From Vulcanimicrobium winogradskyi (GTDB lineage Bacteria; Vulcanimicrobiota; Vulcanimicrobiia; Vulcanimicrobiales; Vulcanimicrobiaceae), in the NCBI GenBank assembly GCA_003134965.1, contig PLDA01000003.1:310001-374000 (forward strand): DNA of 64,000 nucleotides, in the 5' to 3' direction. Under the pieces are notes generated by a model. That model ran no database searches and was not told the origin of the DNA. It saw only the letters and a list, made by a program, of their open reading frames with translations. The translations under genes and the position numbers were made by a program. Shown piece after piece: positions 6,896 to 15,684 of this stretch (position 1 is the first letter of the stretch; every line of letters starts with the position of its first letter).

Positions 6896-9081
6896 GCGAT
6901 CTCCGCCACCATGAGGTGAGGCCGCAGCGCGTCGACGAGGTCGGCGCGCGCGGCATCGAGCGCGGGCTCCGAGCGGTGCGCGAGCGCCTCGTCGAACAGC
7001 TCCAGCGGAACGCCCTCGTACCGGCTCAGCGCGTCGTCGAGCAGCGCGGCGTGGCGTGCGAGGGCCGCGGCGAGTCGCGGATCGTCGTCGCAGCGGGCAG
7101 GCAGCAGCGCGGTCATCGCGCGCAGGACCGCCGGCGCCCCGAACGGCGCCGCGGCGAACGCAGCCGGCACGCCGTCGTCCACGCCGGCATCGAACCGGTC
7201 CAACAGCGCCACGATCGCGGCGCGCAGCGCCCCATCTTCGAGATCGTCGCAGCACACCGCGTAGCCCGGGATCCGCAGCTTCACGAACAGCCGGTCGAAG
7301 ACGTCGCGCAGCCGGTCGCCCACGACGCCGAGCGCGGCGGAGACGCCGGCGTCGTATGCCGCACACGCATCCGGAAAGAACAGCCGCAGCGCGAAGAGGT
7401 GTCCAACCAGCCCCGGAGACCGAAGGCCGTGGAGAAGGCGACCGATCTCGTCGAGGCGCGCGTCGTCGAGACGGATCGAGAACTCCATCGGGTCGCAGGA
7501 TGCTTGAGCATCCGCCGCCGGAAGGGGCTCGGGCGGCAGCGTCGCGAGGGCAGCGATCGCCGCCGGTGCGCGCGGCGGAACGGCCTCCAGCACGAGCCGC
7601 ACGGCGAACGCCGCGCCGGCTTCGCTACCGGGCGGCGCGATGCTCGCGGCGGGCGGTTCGATCGGGTCTGCGTCGAGCGCGGCCTCGGCGGCGGCCGGAC
7701 GAACGCGCTCGCGCACCGGCACCATGAATGCGGTCCGCGCTCGTTCCCCGGTCGCGTCGAGCACGACGAACGCTCCGGAATAGGCCGCCTCGTCCACCAC
7801 TCCGCGCGGAACGGTCAGCGGGACGCTCACGACCGCGGCCGTGCCCGCCGCGAGCGTTCGCGCGGGCTCCGCAACGCGCTCCGCCTCCGATGCGCCGTCG
7901 ATCGCGAACGTCAGCTCTTCGGCGACGTCGCCGAGGTTTTCGACGCGCGCCGCGATACGAACGGCCTCACCCGGGGCGACGCTGCGCGGACCGCCGACGA
8001 TGCGCACGCGCAGCTCGCGCGCGCGATGCGGCGCGAATCCAACCGCGACGTCGTCGTCGTTCACGGCGAGGCGAATCGTTCCGTCGGCGCAGTCGGGCCG
8101 GAACGCTGCTGCCAGCGCGACGCAGACGGTCGCGCGCGCCGGGACGACCGCGACGACGACCGTTCGCGCGTCACCCTCGCGCTCGGCGCGGGCGATCGGC
8201 TCCGCGGTGCCGCCACGCTGTGCGGCGCGCGCCGCGACCGGCATCCCGTCGACGGCGACGCTGCCGTCGACCGGTCGCAGTCCGTCCGGCAGCGCTATCC
8301 GCACGCGCACGTCTCGCGCGTCGACCCAGCCGTCGTTGCGCACGGCGACCCCGATCTCGACGCGACGGCGCGAGCGGGCCAGGACGATCTCGGGCGTCGC
8401 CAGAGCGGCTACGGCGGCGAGCGTCCGTCGAACGGGGAGTGCAACACGGCGGCCGTCCTCGAGCACCACCACCGCGCCCTCGTCGGCGCAGATCTCCAAG
8501 ACCGGTTCGGCGATGCGCGCCTCGAATGCAAGCTCCGCGGACTCGCCGGCAGCGAGCCGTAGCCGATCGAGCACGGCGGGCGCGTTGCAAGCGTCGCTCG
8601 CGCACCCGAGCGGCACCGGAACGATGATGCGCAGCGCTCCGGCCGGTCCGTCGCCTTCGTTCGTCACGATCGCGCGCACGCGCACCGTCTCGCCGTCGAC
8701 CGCGTCGACGAAGGTACCGCTCGCCGGCCCGTCGAGCACCGGACGGCTGCGCACGGTGACGACGCAGATGTTGGTCCCGAGCACGCGGTCGGCGAGCCGC
8801 AACTCGGCGCACACCGCGATCTCCGCGCGCTCGACGCGGGGCGCCGAGACGCGCGCGTGAACGATCGCCGTGACGTCGCCGCCCGGGTCGACCGGATCGA
8901 CCAGGACTTCAGGTGCTCCGATCGGCTCGAGTCCCTCGCCGAAGCTGAACCAGACCGCACCCCGCGGGCTCGCAAGGGCGCCGAGATTGCGCGTCCGGAA
9001 GACCGCGCGCACCGTCTCGCCGGCGCGTGCGCTGCGTGGCTCGACCGACAATGCATGCAGCACGGGCTCGTGACTCGTCAT
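6889..9081 (-). CDS. Large tandem Ig/CARDB-like repeat protein, unknown
   Basis: 730 residues, ATG at 9081. The first 450 residues are at least four beta-sandwich repeats of the CARDB/DUF11 type, with recurring A-G-E-x-V/A, V-x-N-x-G and a repeat-ending V-x-V-P strand. They are usually found in secreted proteins, yet no signal peptide or lipobox is visible here. Residues 450-540 are an Ala/Pro-rich linker. The last 190 are alpha-helical with several cysteines and Asp/Arg-rich turns. It overlaps the small membrane protein that follows, suggesting one complex. It could be a cytoplasmic scaffold or exported by an unrecognised route. Divergent from the Crp/Fnr gene, 86 bp away. Confidence 0.65.
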   Translation of the reverse strand: MTSHEPVLHALSVEPRSARAGETVRAVFRTRNLGALASPRGAVWFSFGEGLEPIGAPEVLVDPVDPGGDVTAIVHARVSAPRVERAEIAVCAELRLADRVLGTNICVVTVRSRPVLDGPASGTFVDAVDGETVRVRAIVTNEGDGPAGALRIIVPVPLGCASDACNAPAVLDRLRLAAGESAELAFEARIAEPVLEICADEGAVVVLEDGRRVALPVRRTLAAVAALATPEIVLARSRRRVEIGVAVRNDGWVDARDVRVRIALPDGLRPVDGSVAVDGMPVAARAAQRGGTAEPIARAEREGDARTVVVAVVPARATVCVALAAAFRPDCADGTIRLAVNDDDVAVGFAPHRARELRVRIVGGPRSVAPGEAVRIAARVENLGDVAEELTFAIDGASEAERVAEPARTLAAGTAAVVSVPLTVPRGVVDEAAYSGAFVVLDATGERARTAFMVPVRERVRPAAAEAALDADPIEPPAASIAPPGSEAGAAFAVRLVLEAVPPRAPAAIAALATLPPEPLPAADAQASCDPMEFSIRLDDARLDEIGRLLHGLRSPGLVGHLFALRLFFPDACAAYDAGVSAALGVVGDRLRDVFDRLFVKLRIPGYAVCCDDLEDGALRAAIVALLDRFDAGVDDGVPAAFAAAPFGAPAVLRAMTALLPARCDDDPRLAAALARHAALLDDALSRYEGVPLELFDEALAHRSEPALDAARADLVDALRPHLMVAEIAC

Positions 9082-9167
9082 GACGGCGGTGGTGCCCGGT
9101 TGCCGATATACCTATGACCAGGCCCACGGAGGGCGCTCAGCAGGCAGGCTCCAAGAGGGAGGGGACG

Positions 9168-9848
9168 ATGATCGATCTCTCGACGCTTCGCCGGATCCCG
9201 CTCTTTCGGGACTTTACGGACGAGCAGCTGTCGCAGGTTCTTGCGACCGTTTCCGACCGGCGTTTCGCGAAGCATCAGTTCGTCGTGCGCGAGGGCGAAC
9301 CGGGCGACACCTTCTTCGTGATCGCTGCCGGCTCGGTCGCCGTCTGCCGGGTCGGACCGGACGGCCGCGAGACGATCCTCTCGATCCTCAAAGAAGGCGA
9401 TTTCTTCGGCGAGATGTCGATGTTCGACTCGTCGCTGCGATCGGCGTCGATCAAGACGCTGACCGACGTCGAGGTCGGCGCGGTCCGCCAATCCGATTTC
9501 CTCGCGCTGATCGACCGCAACCCGCAGATCGGGAAGCTGCTCGTCATCGAGCTCTCGGAGCGGCTTCGCGCGGCGAACGCGCTGATTGCCGCAACCACCT
9601 CGCAGGACATTCGGGCGCGGCTCGCCTCGCTGCTCCTGAACCTGGCCGAACAGTTCGGCGAAGCGGTCGACAACGGCACGAGAATCACGCTGCGTCTCAC
9701 CAACCAAGAGATGGCGAACATGATCGGCACGACGCGCGAGACGGTGAACCGGACGCTGAACCGGTTCTGGGACGACCGCCTGGTCGACATGCGCACGGCA
9801 CATGTCGTCGTGACCGAGCCGGACAAGCTGCGCTCGCTCATTCCGTAG
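9168..9848 (+). CDS. Crp/Fnr family transcriptional regulator
   Basis: 226 residues from the ATG at 9168, chosen because GAGGGAGGGG lies directly upstream; an in-frame start at 9114 would add 18 unlikely residues. N-terminal cyclic-nucleotide-binding beta-roll (about 10-120: F-R-D-F-T-D-E-Q-L, R-E-G-E-P-G-D-T-F-F-V-I, G-D-F-F-G-E-M-S), a dimerisation helix, and a C-terminal Crp-type winged HTH with recognition helix T-T-R-E-T-V-N-R-T-L. The cysteines of oxygen-sensing FNR are absent. The roll has F-F-G-E-M-S with no R-S-A-T, so cAMP binding cannot be assumed. It may control the divergent Ig-repeat gene. Confidence 0.9.
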   Translation: MIDLSTLRRIPLFRDFTDEQLSQVLATVSDRRFAKHQFVVREGEPGDTFFVIAAGSVAVCRVGPDGRETILSILKEGDFFGEMSMFDSSLRSASIKTLTDVEVGAVRQSDFLALIDRNPQIGKLLVIELSERLRAANALIAATTSQDIRARLASLLLNLAEQFGEAVDNGTRITLRLTNQEMANMIGTTRETVNRTLNRFWDDRLVDMRTAHVVVTEPDKLRSLIP

Positions 9849-9979
9849 GACTGACGCCGCCTGCGAGCGGGCACCGGCCGGCGGTTCGCTCGCATGCGCG
9901 ATCGGCGGCGTCGCGGGCCCGATCTCGTCGCGCGCCGCCTGCACGCGTCGCCGCGCCGGCGATCGACGGCGTCCTGGTG
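9849..9979 (+). repeat. Internally deleted partial copy of the GGDEF gene 5' region
   Basis: Three blocks match, in order, the segment around 10366-10670. Block 1 (9849 to about 9879) equals 10366-10396 and starts GACTGACGCCGCCTGCGAGC. Block 2 (about 9880-9915) equals the GGCGGTTCGCTCGCATGCGC region near 10443. Block 3 (about 9938-9975) equals the CTGCACGCGTCGCCGCGCCG region near 10631. The stretches between blocks are missing or shortened, so this is a shrunken direct duplicate of the cyclase promoter and first 90 codons, lying just after the Crp/Fnr stop. It encodes no intact product. Confidence 0.8.
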
Positions 9980-10094
9980 ATTCCTCGCAAGGTACCAGCC
10001 GGCCGCGCCGCGGTCATGTGAATCAAATGGTTACGACCGCCCCGTGTCGGGATGGCCTTGCAGCTTTCGTCGATAGGTGCCGATCACGTAGAGC

Positions 10095-10253
10095 ATGACC
10101 ATCCAACCTCCGGCCTCCCTGGCGGCGCCTGCCCCTGTCGCCGGCCCTCAGACCCTCGCCGCTTCCCAGCAGGAAGCCGCGCGCGAAGCCCAGCAGGGGA
10201 TCCAAGACGGCGACGAGCCGCTGACGGGTTCAAAGGTCAACGCCTCGGCGTAA
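10095..10253 (+). CDS. Possible 52-aa small protein
   Basis: An ATG at 10095 opens a 52-codon frame ending at TAA 10251. It has strong G/C preference at third positions, as real genes here do. The product is Ala/Gln/Pro-rich with no membrane segment (Q-Q-E-A-A-R-E-A-Q-Q-G-I-Q in the middle; G-S-K-V-N-A-S-A at the end). Only a weak ribosome site is seen. It sits between the partial duplicate and the GGDEF gene, in a 550-bp stretch otherwise without genes. Function unknown; chance is possible. Confidence 0.4.
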   Translation: MTIQPPASLAAPAPVAGPQTLAASQQEAAREAQQGIQDGDEPLTGSKVNASA

Positions 10254-10401
10254 GAGCTCTTCCAAAATCGTTCGCCCCCAGAACGCTCCGAAGTGCTACT
10301 CCCGTGGAACCGGACCATCGCGCCGCCCGCGCATTGGCCGGAGCGCGCTGACGTGGACGGCATAAGACTGACGCCGCCTGCGAGCGGGCACCGGCCTCCG
10401 C

Positions 10402-11574
10402 ATGTCGCCGGTGCTCGGAGCCGCGCTGCAGCTCGCGACGGTGGGCGGTTCGCTCGCATGCGCGATCGGCGGCGTCGCGGCCGCGCTGCGGGCCCGTGCG
10501 GCGGCGCGCGCGGACGCGCTCGCGCTGCGTTTGGTACGCGCGCGCGAAGCGGGCTTCGCCGATACAGCACGCCGGCTCGCGGTCGCCGCACGGGAATCGA
10601 CCGCGGCGGTGCGCGACGAGATTGCGCGGGCTGCACGCGTCGCCGCGCCGGCGATCGACGGCGTCCTGTTGTACGAAGACGAAGGCGCCGCGCTGCACTG
10701 CACTGCTGCATCCGGAGATCGCTTCGCGTACTTCGCGGGCAGCCGCGTCGCGAAGGGTGACGGTTCGTCGCTCGTCGCGCGCGCGCTCGTCGCCGGACAC
10801 CGCGTGACGCTCGCCGACGGTACGGTTCGCCGGCTGCATCCGGGCGACGTCGCGGCGCTTGCCGCGCCGCTGGCGCTCGATACGGGCGACGCCTGCATCC
10901 TCGCCGTCGCGTCGCAGCACGAGCTCGACGCCGATGCGGTCGAGCGCATCGTCGCGCTCGCCGACCAGGCTTCGCCCGCGTACCTGATCGCGCTCGACCA
11001 CGAGCGCGACCGGCGCCGGGCCGAGTACGACGGCCTTACTGGCTTGTTGACGCCGCGCGCGTTCCGCCAGCGCCTGAGCGCGCTCGTCGAGCGTGCCCGC
11101 TTCGTCCCGGCGGCGCAGCTGGCGCTCGTCTTCGCCGACACCGATCACTTCAAACGCTGGAACGACAGCTACGGCCACGCCGCCGGTGACGCGCTGCTGC
11201 GCGAACTGGCCGAGGTGCTGCGCTCGTCGGTCGCGATGAGCGGCGATCTGGTCGCGCGCAACGGCGGCGACGAGTTCTGTCTCGTTTTCGCCGCGAGCGG
11301 CAAGGCGGCGGCGATCGAGCGGGCAGAGCGCTTGCGCGCGCGGATCGCGTCGATCGACTACGCCGCGCTGCGGCCGCCCGGTTCGCCGCCGGAGATCCGC
11401 GTCACGGCGTCGCTCGGGGTGGCCGCCTTTCCGGCCGACGCACGGACGGCCAGCGAGCTGCTCGAGCGCGCCGACGCCGCGATGTACCACACGAAGGCGA
11501 CCGGACGCGACGGCCTCTCCTATCTCCTCGCGAACGGCGATCTCGTCCGCTTCAGCGACGGCGTCACGGCTTGA
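10402..11574 (+). CDS. Diguanylate cyclase (GGDEF), membrane-anchored
   Basis: 390 residues. One N-terminal membrane segment (about 5-28), a helical stalk, a GAF-like region (about 70-200), then a GGDEF domain (about 215-385) with the intact G-G-D-E-F signature at 288-292. The D-x-L-T-G-L entry motif and F-A-D-T-D-H-F-K-R-W-N metal-binding segment are present, so it should make cyclic di-GMP from two GTP. No RxxD inhibitory site precedes the active site. Its 5' part is partly duplicated upstream at 9849. The C-terminus overlaps the convergent lipoprotein gene by 11 bp. Confidence 0.9.
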   Translation: MSPVLGAALQLATVGGSLACAIGGVAAALRARAAARADALALRLVRAREAGFADTARRLAVAARESTAAVRDEIARAARVAAPAIDGVLLYEDEGAALHCTAASGDRFAYFAGSRVAKGDGSSLVARALVAGHRVTLADGTVRRLHPGDVAALAAPLALDTGDACILAVASQHELDADAVERIVALADQASPAYLIALDHERDRRRAEYDGLTGLLTPRAFRQRLSALVERARFVPAAQLALVFADTDHFKRWNDSYGHAAGDALLRELAEVLRSSVAMSGDLVARNGGDEFCLVFAASGKAAAIERAERLRARIASIDYAALRPPGSPPEIRVTASLGVAAFPADARTASELLERADAAMYHTKATGRDGLSYLLANGDLVRFSDGVTA

Positions 11575-11830
11575 TCGCTGGAGTAGAGCACGAACTGATA
11601 ACGGTCGTCTGCGCCTTCGCCGAGTACTTCGATCGCGCGAAGCAATCGTTGATCGACGCGAAATTCATCGACGCACTGAAGCCCGGCGGGGGATTGAATC
11701 CGATCGATGCACCTGGATCCGTGCAATCGTCCGGATTGCTGGGGTCCTCGCCGATCACCGACGCACCACCGCAGCCCAACAAGAGGCTCGCCGCGATGAC
11801 GGCAAGGACGACGCGCCGGACGATTGCCAT
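11564..11830 (-). CDS. Small lipoprotein, unknown
   Basis: 88 residues from the ATG at 11830; a GTG at 11839 is possible. The N-terminus is a lipoprotein signal: R5-R6, hydrophobic core, L-L-L-G-C with the lipidated cysteine at residue 20, then G-G. The remainder is 68 residues with four further cysteines (D-D-C-T-D, N-D-C-F, S-S-C-S), suggesting disulfides outside the cytoplasm. No known domain. It overlaps the convergent cyclase gene at its 3' end. Confidence 0.65.
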   Translation of the reverse strand: MAIVRRVVLAVIAASLLLGCGGASVIGEDPSNPDDCTDPGASIGFNPPPGFSASMNFASINDCFARSKYSAKAQTTVISSCSTPAIKP

Positions 11831-11958
11831 GTACGACACGGTAAGCGTTCCGCCTTACGGCGCGCTCAAGCGACGCTGATAAAAGCCTGAGCCCGGCGGC
11901 GGGTTCGGCCCGCGCCGGATCGAAGACCGCGCCTGATGCACCCGTTCCGCCGCGGCTC

Positions 11959-14352
11959 GTGCTGAGCGCGCTCCGCGTCGACGTCCTGCCGCATCTGCGG
12001 ACGGCGCAGTTCGATCGGCCGCTCTCGTATCGGGTGCGCGACGACGCCCGGCTTGCGGTCGGCGACGTCGTGCGCGTTCCGCTGGGGTCGCGCGAGGTGT
12101 TCGCCTACGTGCTGCGCGCACCGTATCGCGGCGACGACGATCCGAAGCTGCGCGACGTCGCAGCGCGGATCGACGGACCGCGCGCGTTCGATGCAACCGG
12201 ACTCGAGCTGGCCCGCTGGATGGCGGACCAGTACGTCTGCGCGCTGCGGGAGGCGCTCGGCGCGGTTGTCTTGGCCGCCTCGATCCCGCGCGCCGTCGAA
12301 CGCTTCGTCCCGGCCGGCGATCCACCCGACCCGGCGCGCTTCAAGGTCGTGCCGGAACGGCTGATCCGGCTGCTCTGGACCGACTTTCGCGAGGGCGTCG
12401 GCGCCGACGTCCTGCTGCGCCATCCCGAAGCGCGCCGCGCGGGCGACCGCAAGACGCTCCTGCACGCGATCGCCGCGCTCGTCCGCGCCGGCGCGCTCGA
12501 GCGCCGCCGCATCCTTGCGAAGGCGCCCGTCGGTGCGGCGACGATCCGCATGCTGCGCCGCGGCACGGCAACGATCGGCGGCAAGAAGGCGCAAGCGCTG
12601 GTCGCGCACGTCACGGCGCTCGGCGAACTGCGCCGCAGCGACGCGGTGCTGAGCGGATTCTCCGACGCGGTGATCCGGCGCGCGGTGCAAGCCGGTGCGC
12701 TCGTCGAGGAGTTGCGCGAGGTGCGGCGCGAGCGCACCGCCCGCGTCGCACTCCCGCCGCACGTACCGACCGACGAACAGCGCACGGCGATCGCGGCGCT
12801 GGCCGAGCTGCTCGACGCCGGCGCCTACGGACAATTACTGCTGCACGGGGTGACCGGGAGCGGCAAGACGTTCGTGTACCTGCACGCGATCGCGCGCGTG
12901 CTCGGCCGCGGCGGGCGCGCGATCGTGCTGGTCCCCGAGATCGCGCTGACCCCGCAGACCGCCGCGCGTTTCGAAGCCGCGTTCGGCGACCGCGTCGCGG
13001 TGCTGCACTCCGCGCTCTCGGAGCGTGAGCGCTTCGACGCGTGGCAAGCGGCGGCGCGCGGCGAGATCGACGTCGTCGTCGGCGCGCGCAGCGCGGTCTT
13101 CGCACCGCTCGAAAACGTGCAACTCATCGTCGTCGACGAAGCGCACGAAACCTCGTACCGCCAGGACACCGTTCCGCGCTACGACGCGGTCGCCGTCGCA
13201 CGCGAGCGGATGCGCCGCGCGAACGGCGTCGTCGTCCTGGGCAGCGCGACGCCGGCGCTCGAAGACTACGCGCGCGCGAAGGCCGGACGGATCCCGGCGG
13301 TACGGATGCTCCATCGCGCGACGGCGCAGCCGCTCCCGAGCGTGCGCGTCGTCGACATGGGGGCCGAGTTCGCGTCGGGAAACCGGCGCGTCTTCTCGAC
13401 CGCCCTCGCCGAAGCGATCGCCGAGCGCATCGCCCGCCGCGAAAAGACGGTGCTGTTCATCAATCGCCGGGGCAGCGCGCGGTTCGTGCTGTGCCGCGCG
13501 TGCGGCCACGTCCCCGAATGCCCGCGCTGCTCGGTCTCGCTGACCGTGCACCGCAGCGAGGCGCTGCTGCGCTGTCATTGGTGCGACCATCAGAGCGCCT
13601 TGCCGGAGTTGTGCGCGCAGTGCGGCGCGGGACCCGTTCGCGAGTTCGGAGCCGGGACGCAGCGCGTCGCCGACGAGGTGCAGCGCTTGTTCCCCGAGGC
13701 GGTCGTGATTCGGATGGACTCCGACACGACGACGCGCGTCGGCGACCACGCGCGACTGCTCGAACGGTTCGGCGACGACGGGGATATCCTGGTCGGCACG
13801 CAGATGGTGGCGAAAGGGTTGGACTTTCCGACCGTTACGCTGGTCGGCGTCGTCGCTGCCGACCTCGACCTGCACGTCGCCGACTACCGCGCGGCGGAGC
13901 GCACTTTCGGGCTACTCACGCAGGTCTGCGGCCGCAGCGGCCGCGCGCGCGCGGGCGAGGCGATCGTGCAGACGTACTCGCCGGAGCATTTCGCGATCCG
14001 GTTCGCGGCGAAGCACGACTACGACGGCTTCGCGCGCGAAGAGCTGGAAGATCGGCGCGCCCTGCGCTGGCCACCCTTCAGCCGGGTCGTGTTGATCGGC
14101 GCGATCGGGCGTTCGCGGCGCGCCGTGGAGGAGGCGATCGCCCGCTGGGCCGACGCGCTCCGCGCCGACCGGCGGTTCGACGTGCTCGGCCCGGCGCCGT
14201 ACCCGATCGCGCGGGTCAACGATGAGTGGCGCTATCGCCTGGCCGTCCGGACGAAAGCGATCGACGCGCTGCGTGACGCGATCCGGAGCGAGATCATGCC
14301 CGCGGCCGCCGAGAGCCCCGGCGTTCGGCTCTCGATCGCAATCGATGGCTGA
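11959..14352 (+). CDS. priA: Primosomal protein N' (PriA helicase)
   Basis: 797 residues, GTG start at 11959. PriA is the 3'-5' helicase that restarts collapsed replication forks. The N-terminal 3'-DNA-binding domain (1-110) is followed by a winged-helix region, then the helicase core with Walker A G-V-T-G-S-G-K-T (297-304) and DEAH (393-396). Eight paired cysteines of the zinc-binding insertion follow (C-R-A-C, C-P-R-C, C-H-W-C, C-A-Q-C). Motif V/VI (D-Y-R-A-A-E-R-T and Q-V-C-G-R-S-G-R) are present. Length and all motifs are typical, so the gene looks functional. Confidence 0.97.
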   Translation: MLSALRVDVLPHLRTAQFDRPLSYRVRDDARLAVGDVVRVPLGSREVFAYVLRAPYRGDDDPKLRDVAARIDGPRAFDATGLELARWMADQYVCALREALGAVVLAASIPRAVERFVPAGDPPDPARFKVVPERLIRLLWTDFREGVGADVLLRHPEARRAGDRKTLLHAIAALVRAGALERRRILAKAPVGAATIRMLRRGTATIGGKKAQALVAHVTALGELRRSDAVLSGFSDAVIRRAVQAGALVEELREVRRERTARVALPPHVPTDEQRTAIAALAELLDAGAYGQLLLHGVTGSGKTFVYLHAIARVLGRGGRAIVLVPEIALTPQTAARFEAAFGDRVAVLHSALSERERFDAWQAAARGEIDVVVGARSAVFAPLENVQLIVVDEAHETSYRQDTVPRYDAVAVARERMRRANGVVVLGSATPALEDYARAKAGRIPAVRMLHRATAQPLPSVRVVDMGAEFASGNRRVFSTALAEAIAERIARREKTVLFINRRGSARFVLCRACGHVPECPRCSVSLTVHRSEALLRCHWCDHQSALPELCAQCGAGPVREFGAGTQRVADEVQRLFPEAVVIRMDSDTTTRVGDHARLLERFGDDGDILVGTQMVAKGLDFPTVTLVGVVAADLDLHVADYRAAERTFGLLTQVCGRSGRARAGEAIVQTYSPEHFAIRFAAKHDYDGFAREELEDRRALRWPPFSRVVLIGAIGRSRRAVEEAIARWADALRADRRFDVLGPAPYPIARVNDEWRYRLAVRTKAIDALRDAIRSEIMPAAAESPGVRLSIAIDG

Positions 14353-14456
14353 GTGAACCCTACTGTAAGTTTTTCGATAAGGCGGCGCTGGTCCTAGGAC
14401 CTTCGGGGTAGATAGTGTGCGGGCGGACACAGCACGATCCTGGAGGGATCACGTAG

Positions 14457-15332
14457 GTGCGAGGCTATGGATGGCTCGCGGTCGCTTCGGTGGCCGCACT
14501 CAGTGCTTGTTCGGGAGGGGGCGGCGCCGGCGGCGCAGTTGTTCCTCCGCAAACTCTTCCCGCGTCGATGGCCAATTCGACCGATGACGCCGTGCGGGCG
14601 GTGCAGTGCTTGATCCCGCCGAGTACCGGCGTCTGGGGTCAGGTCGTCCACGCCCTTCCGAACAATCTCACGATCTCGCTCTGCAAGGGGGCGACCGGAA
14701 CGTTTGATGCCGTCGAGAACTTCGAGGGCAACATCACGGTGACGGTGCAGGACCGCCGCATCCTCACGGTGTCGGCCGACGTCGAACGCAATCACGTCTA
14801 TCCGACCGAGGGCGGGCTGAAGAACGCCTGGTTCACGGTCACGCCGCTGGCGGTCGGCACGACGACCCTGCTCGTCCGGGACAAGAAGGGCAACTCCGAC
14901 ACCGTGACCGTGACCGTGGTGCCGTGCGCGACGCCCACGCCGGCCCCGACCGCGACGCCGACGCCCTCGCGGATCGTGCCGCCCACGCCGAGCCCGACGG
15001 CAAGCCCGTCTCCGACGCCGACCCCGGCCGCTACGCCCAGCCCGACGCCGACGCCCGTTCCGACGGCCACCCCGTCGCCGGCGCCGACGGCGACGCCCAC
15101 CCCGACCCCCGCGCCGACGGCAACGCCGACCCCGGCCCCGACGGCCACGCCGTCGCCGACCCCGACTCCGGCGCCGACCGCCACGCCGACCGCGGCGCCG
15201 ACGGCCACCCCGAGCCCGGCACCGACCGCGACGCCGTCGCCGACGCCGTGTCCGAGCGCGGCCGCGCTGAGCACCAGCTCTCGGGGCCGGAAGACGAACT
15301 CCGGCACGATCGGCGTCGGACTCTGCCCCTAG
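14457..15332 (+). CDS. Lipoprotein with Ig-like domain and Thr-Pro repeat tail
   Basis: 291 residues, GTG start. Lipobox A-A-L-S-A-C (cysteine 18), then a Gly-rich spacer. Residues 60-155 resemble a BIG2-type beta-sandwich (I-T-V-T-V-Q-D-R-R-I-L-T-V-S-A; T-T-L-L-V-R-D-K-K-G-N-S-D). Residues 157-270 are a low-complexity repeat of P-T-A-T-P-T-P and P-A-P-T-A-T-P-S units, a rigid extended tail suited to crossing the cell wall or envelope. A short C-terminal segment with two cysteines ends the protein. Such tails are frequent in Eremiobacterota lipoproteins. Exact function unknown. It is followed by a strong terminator. Confidence 0.75.
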   Translation: MRGYGWLAVASVAALSACSGGGGAGGAVVPPQTLPASMANSTDDAVRAVQCLIPPSTGVWGQVVHALPNNLTISLCKGATGTFDAVENFEGNITVTVQDRRILTVSADVERNHVYPTEGGLKNAWFTVTPLAVGTTTLLVRDKKGNSDTVTVTVVPCATPTPAPTATPTPSRIVPPTPSPTASPSPTPTPAATPSPTPTPVPTATPSPAPTATPTPTPAPTATPTPAPTATPSPTPTPAPTATPTAAPTATPSPAPTATPSPTPCPSAAALSTSSRGRKTNSGTIGVGLCP

Positions 15333-15354
15333 GCGACGATTCCGTCCCTCGCGG

Positions 15355-15391
15355 AACGAAGAGGCCGTCCTCGCGGACGGCCTCTTTCGTT
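15355..15391. terminator. Bidirectional terminator between lipoprotein gene and rpsT
   Basis: Inverted repeat with arms GAGGCCGTCC / GGACGGCCTC around a TCGC loop, extended by AACGAA on the left and TTTCGTT on the right. U-tracts form on both strands, fitting two convergent genes. It overlaps the rpsT stop codon by two bases. Confidence 0.85.
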
Positions 15392-15638
15392 ACGTCTTGC
15401 TCTGCTTCGAGAGCGCCCTGGCGAGTCGCGCTTTCTTGCGCGCCGCCTTGTTTGGGTGAATGATCCCCTTGCCGGCCGCCTTGTCGAACTGGGCCTCGAC
15501 CGACGACGTCACCGCCGGGTCGTTCGCGGACTTCGCCTTCTTGAACAAGGTCTTCAGGCGGGTCTTCGCGTCGAGGTTCCGCAGCGTGCGCTTTTCGCTC
15601 TGGCGCACCCATTTGACGGCGGCTTTGATGTTGGGCAC
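15390..15638 (-). CDS. rpsT: 30S ribosomal protein S20
   Basis: 82 residues from a GTG at 15638, giving P-N-I-K-A-A-V-K-W-V-R-Q right after the start, as in S20 from many bacteria. A TTG at 15674 in the same frame would add 12 residues that S20 does not have. The helical, Lys/Arg-rich sequence carries the family's I-H-P-N-K-A-A-R-K-K-A-R-L-A-R near its end. S20 binds 16S rRNA early in 30S assembly. No strong Shine-Dalgarno is seen; atypical starts are known for rpsT elsewhere. It follows rsgA, another 30S assembly gene, on the same strand. Confidence 0.95.
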   Translation of the reverse strand: MPNIKAAVKWVRQSEKRTLRNLDAKTRLKTLFKKAKSANDPAVTSSVEAQFDKAAGKGIIHPNKAARKKARLARALSKQSKT

Positions 15639-15684
15639 GAAGGGTAGACTACCACGTTTGCGCCCCGGATTCAACCGCGGGCGG

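Noticed and set aside
6896..7366. N-terminal extension of the 124-residue protein to 7366
   Set aside because: It overlaps the 730-residue gene in another frame and is Arg-rich. The ATG at 6895 directly starts a membrane helix.
14798..15307. Gly/Val-rich antisense frame under the Thr-Pro repeat
   Set aside because: It is the reverse complement of the proline-threonine repeat and has no start signal of its own.
15639..15674. Longer S20 start at TTG 15674
   Set aside because: It would add 12 residues not found in S20. The GTG at 15638 gives the standard N-terminus.
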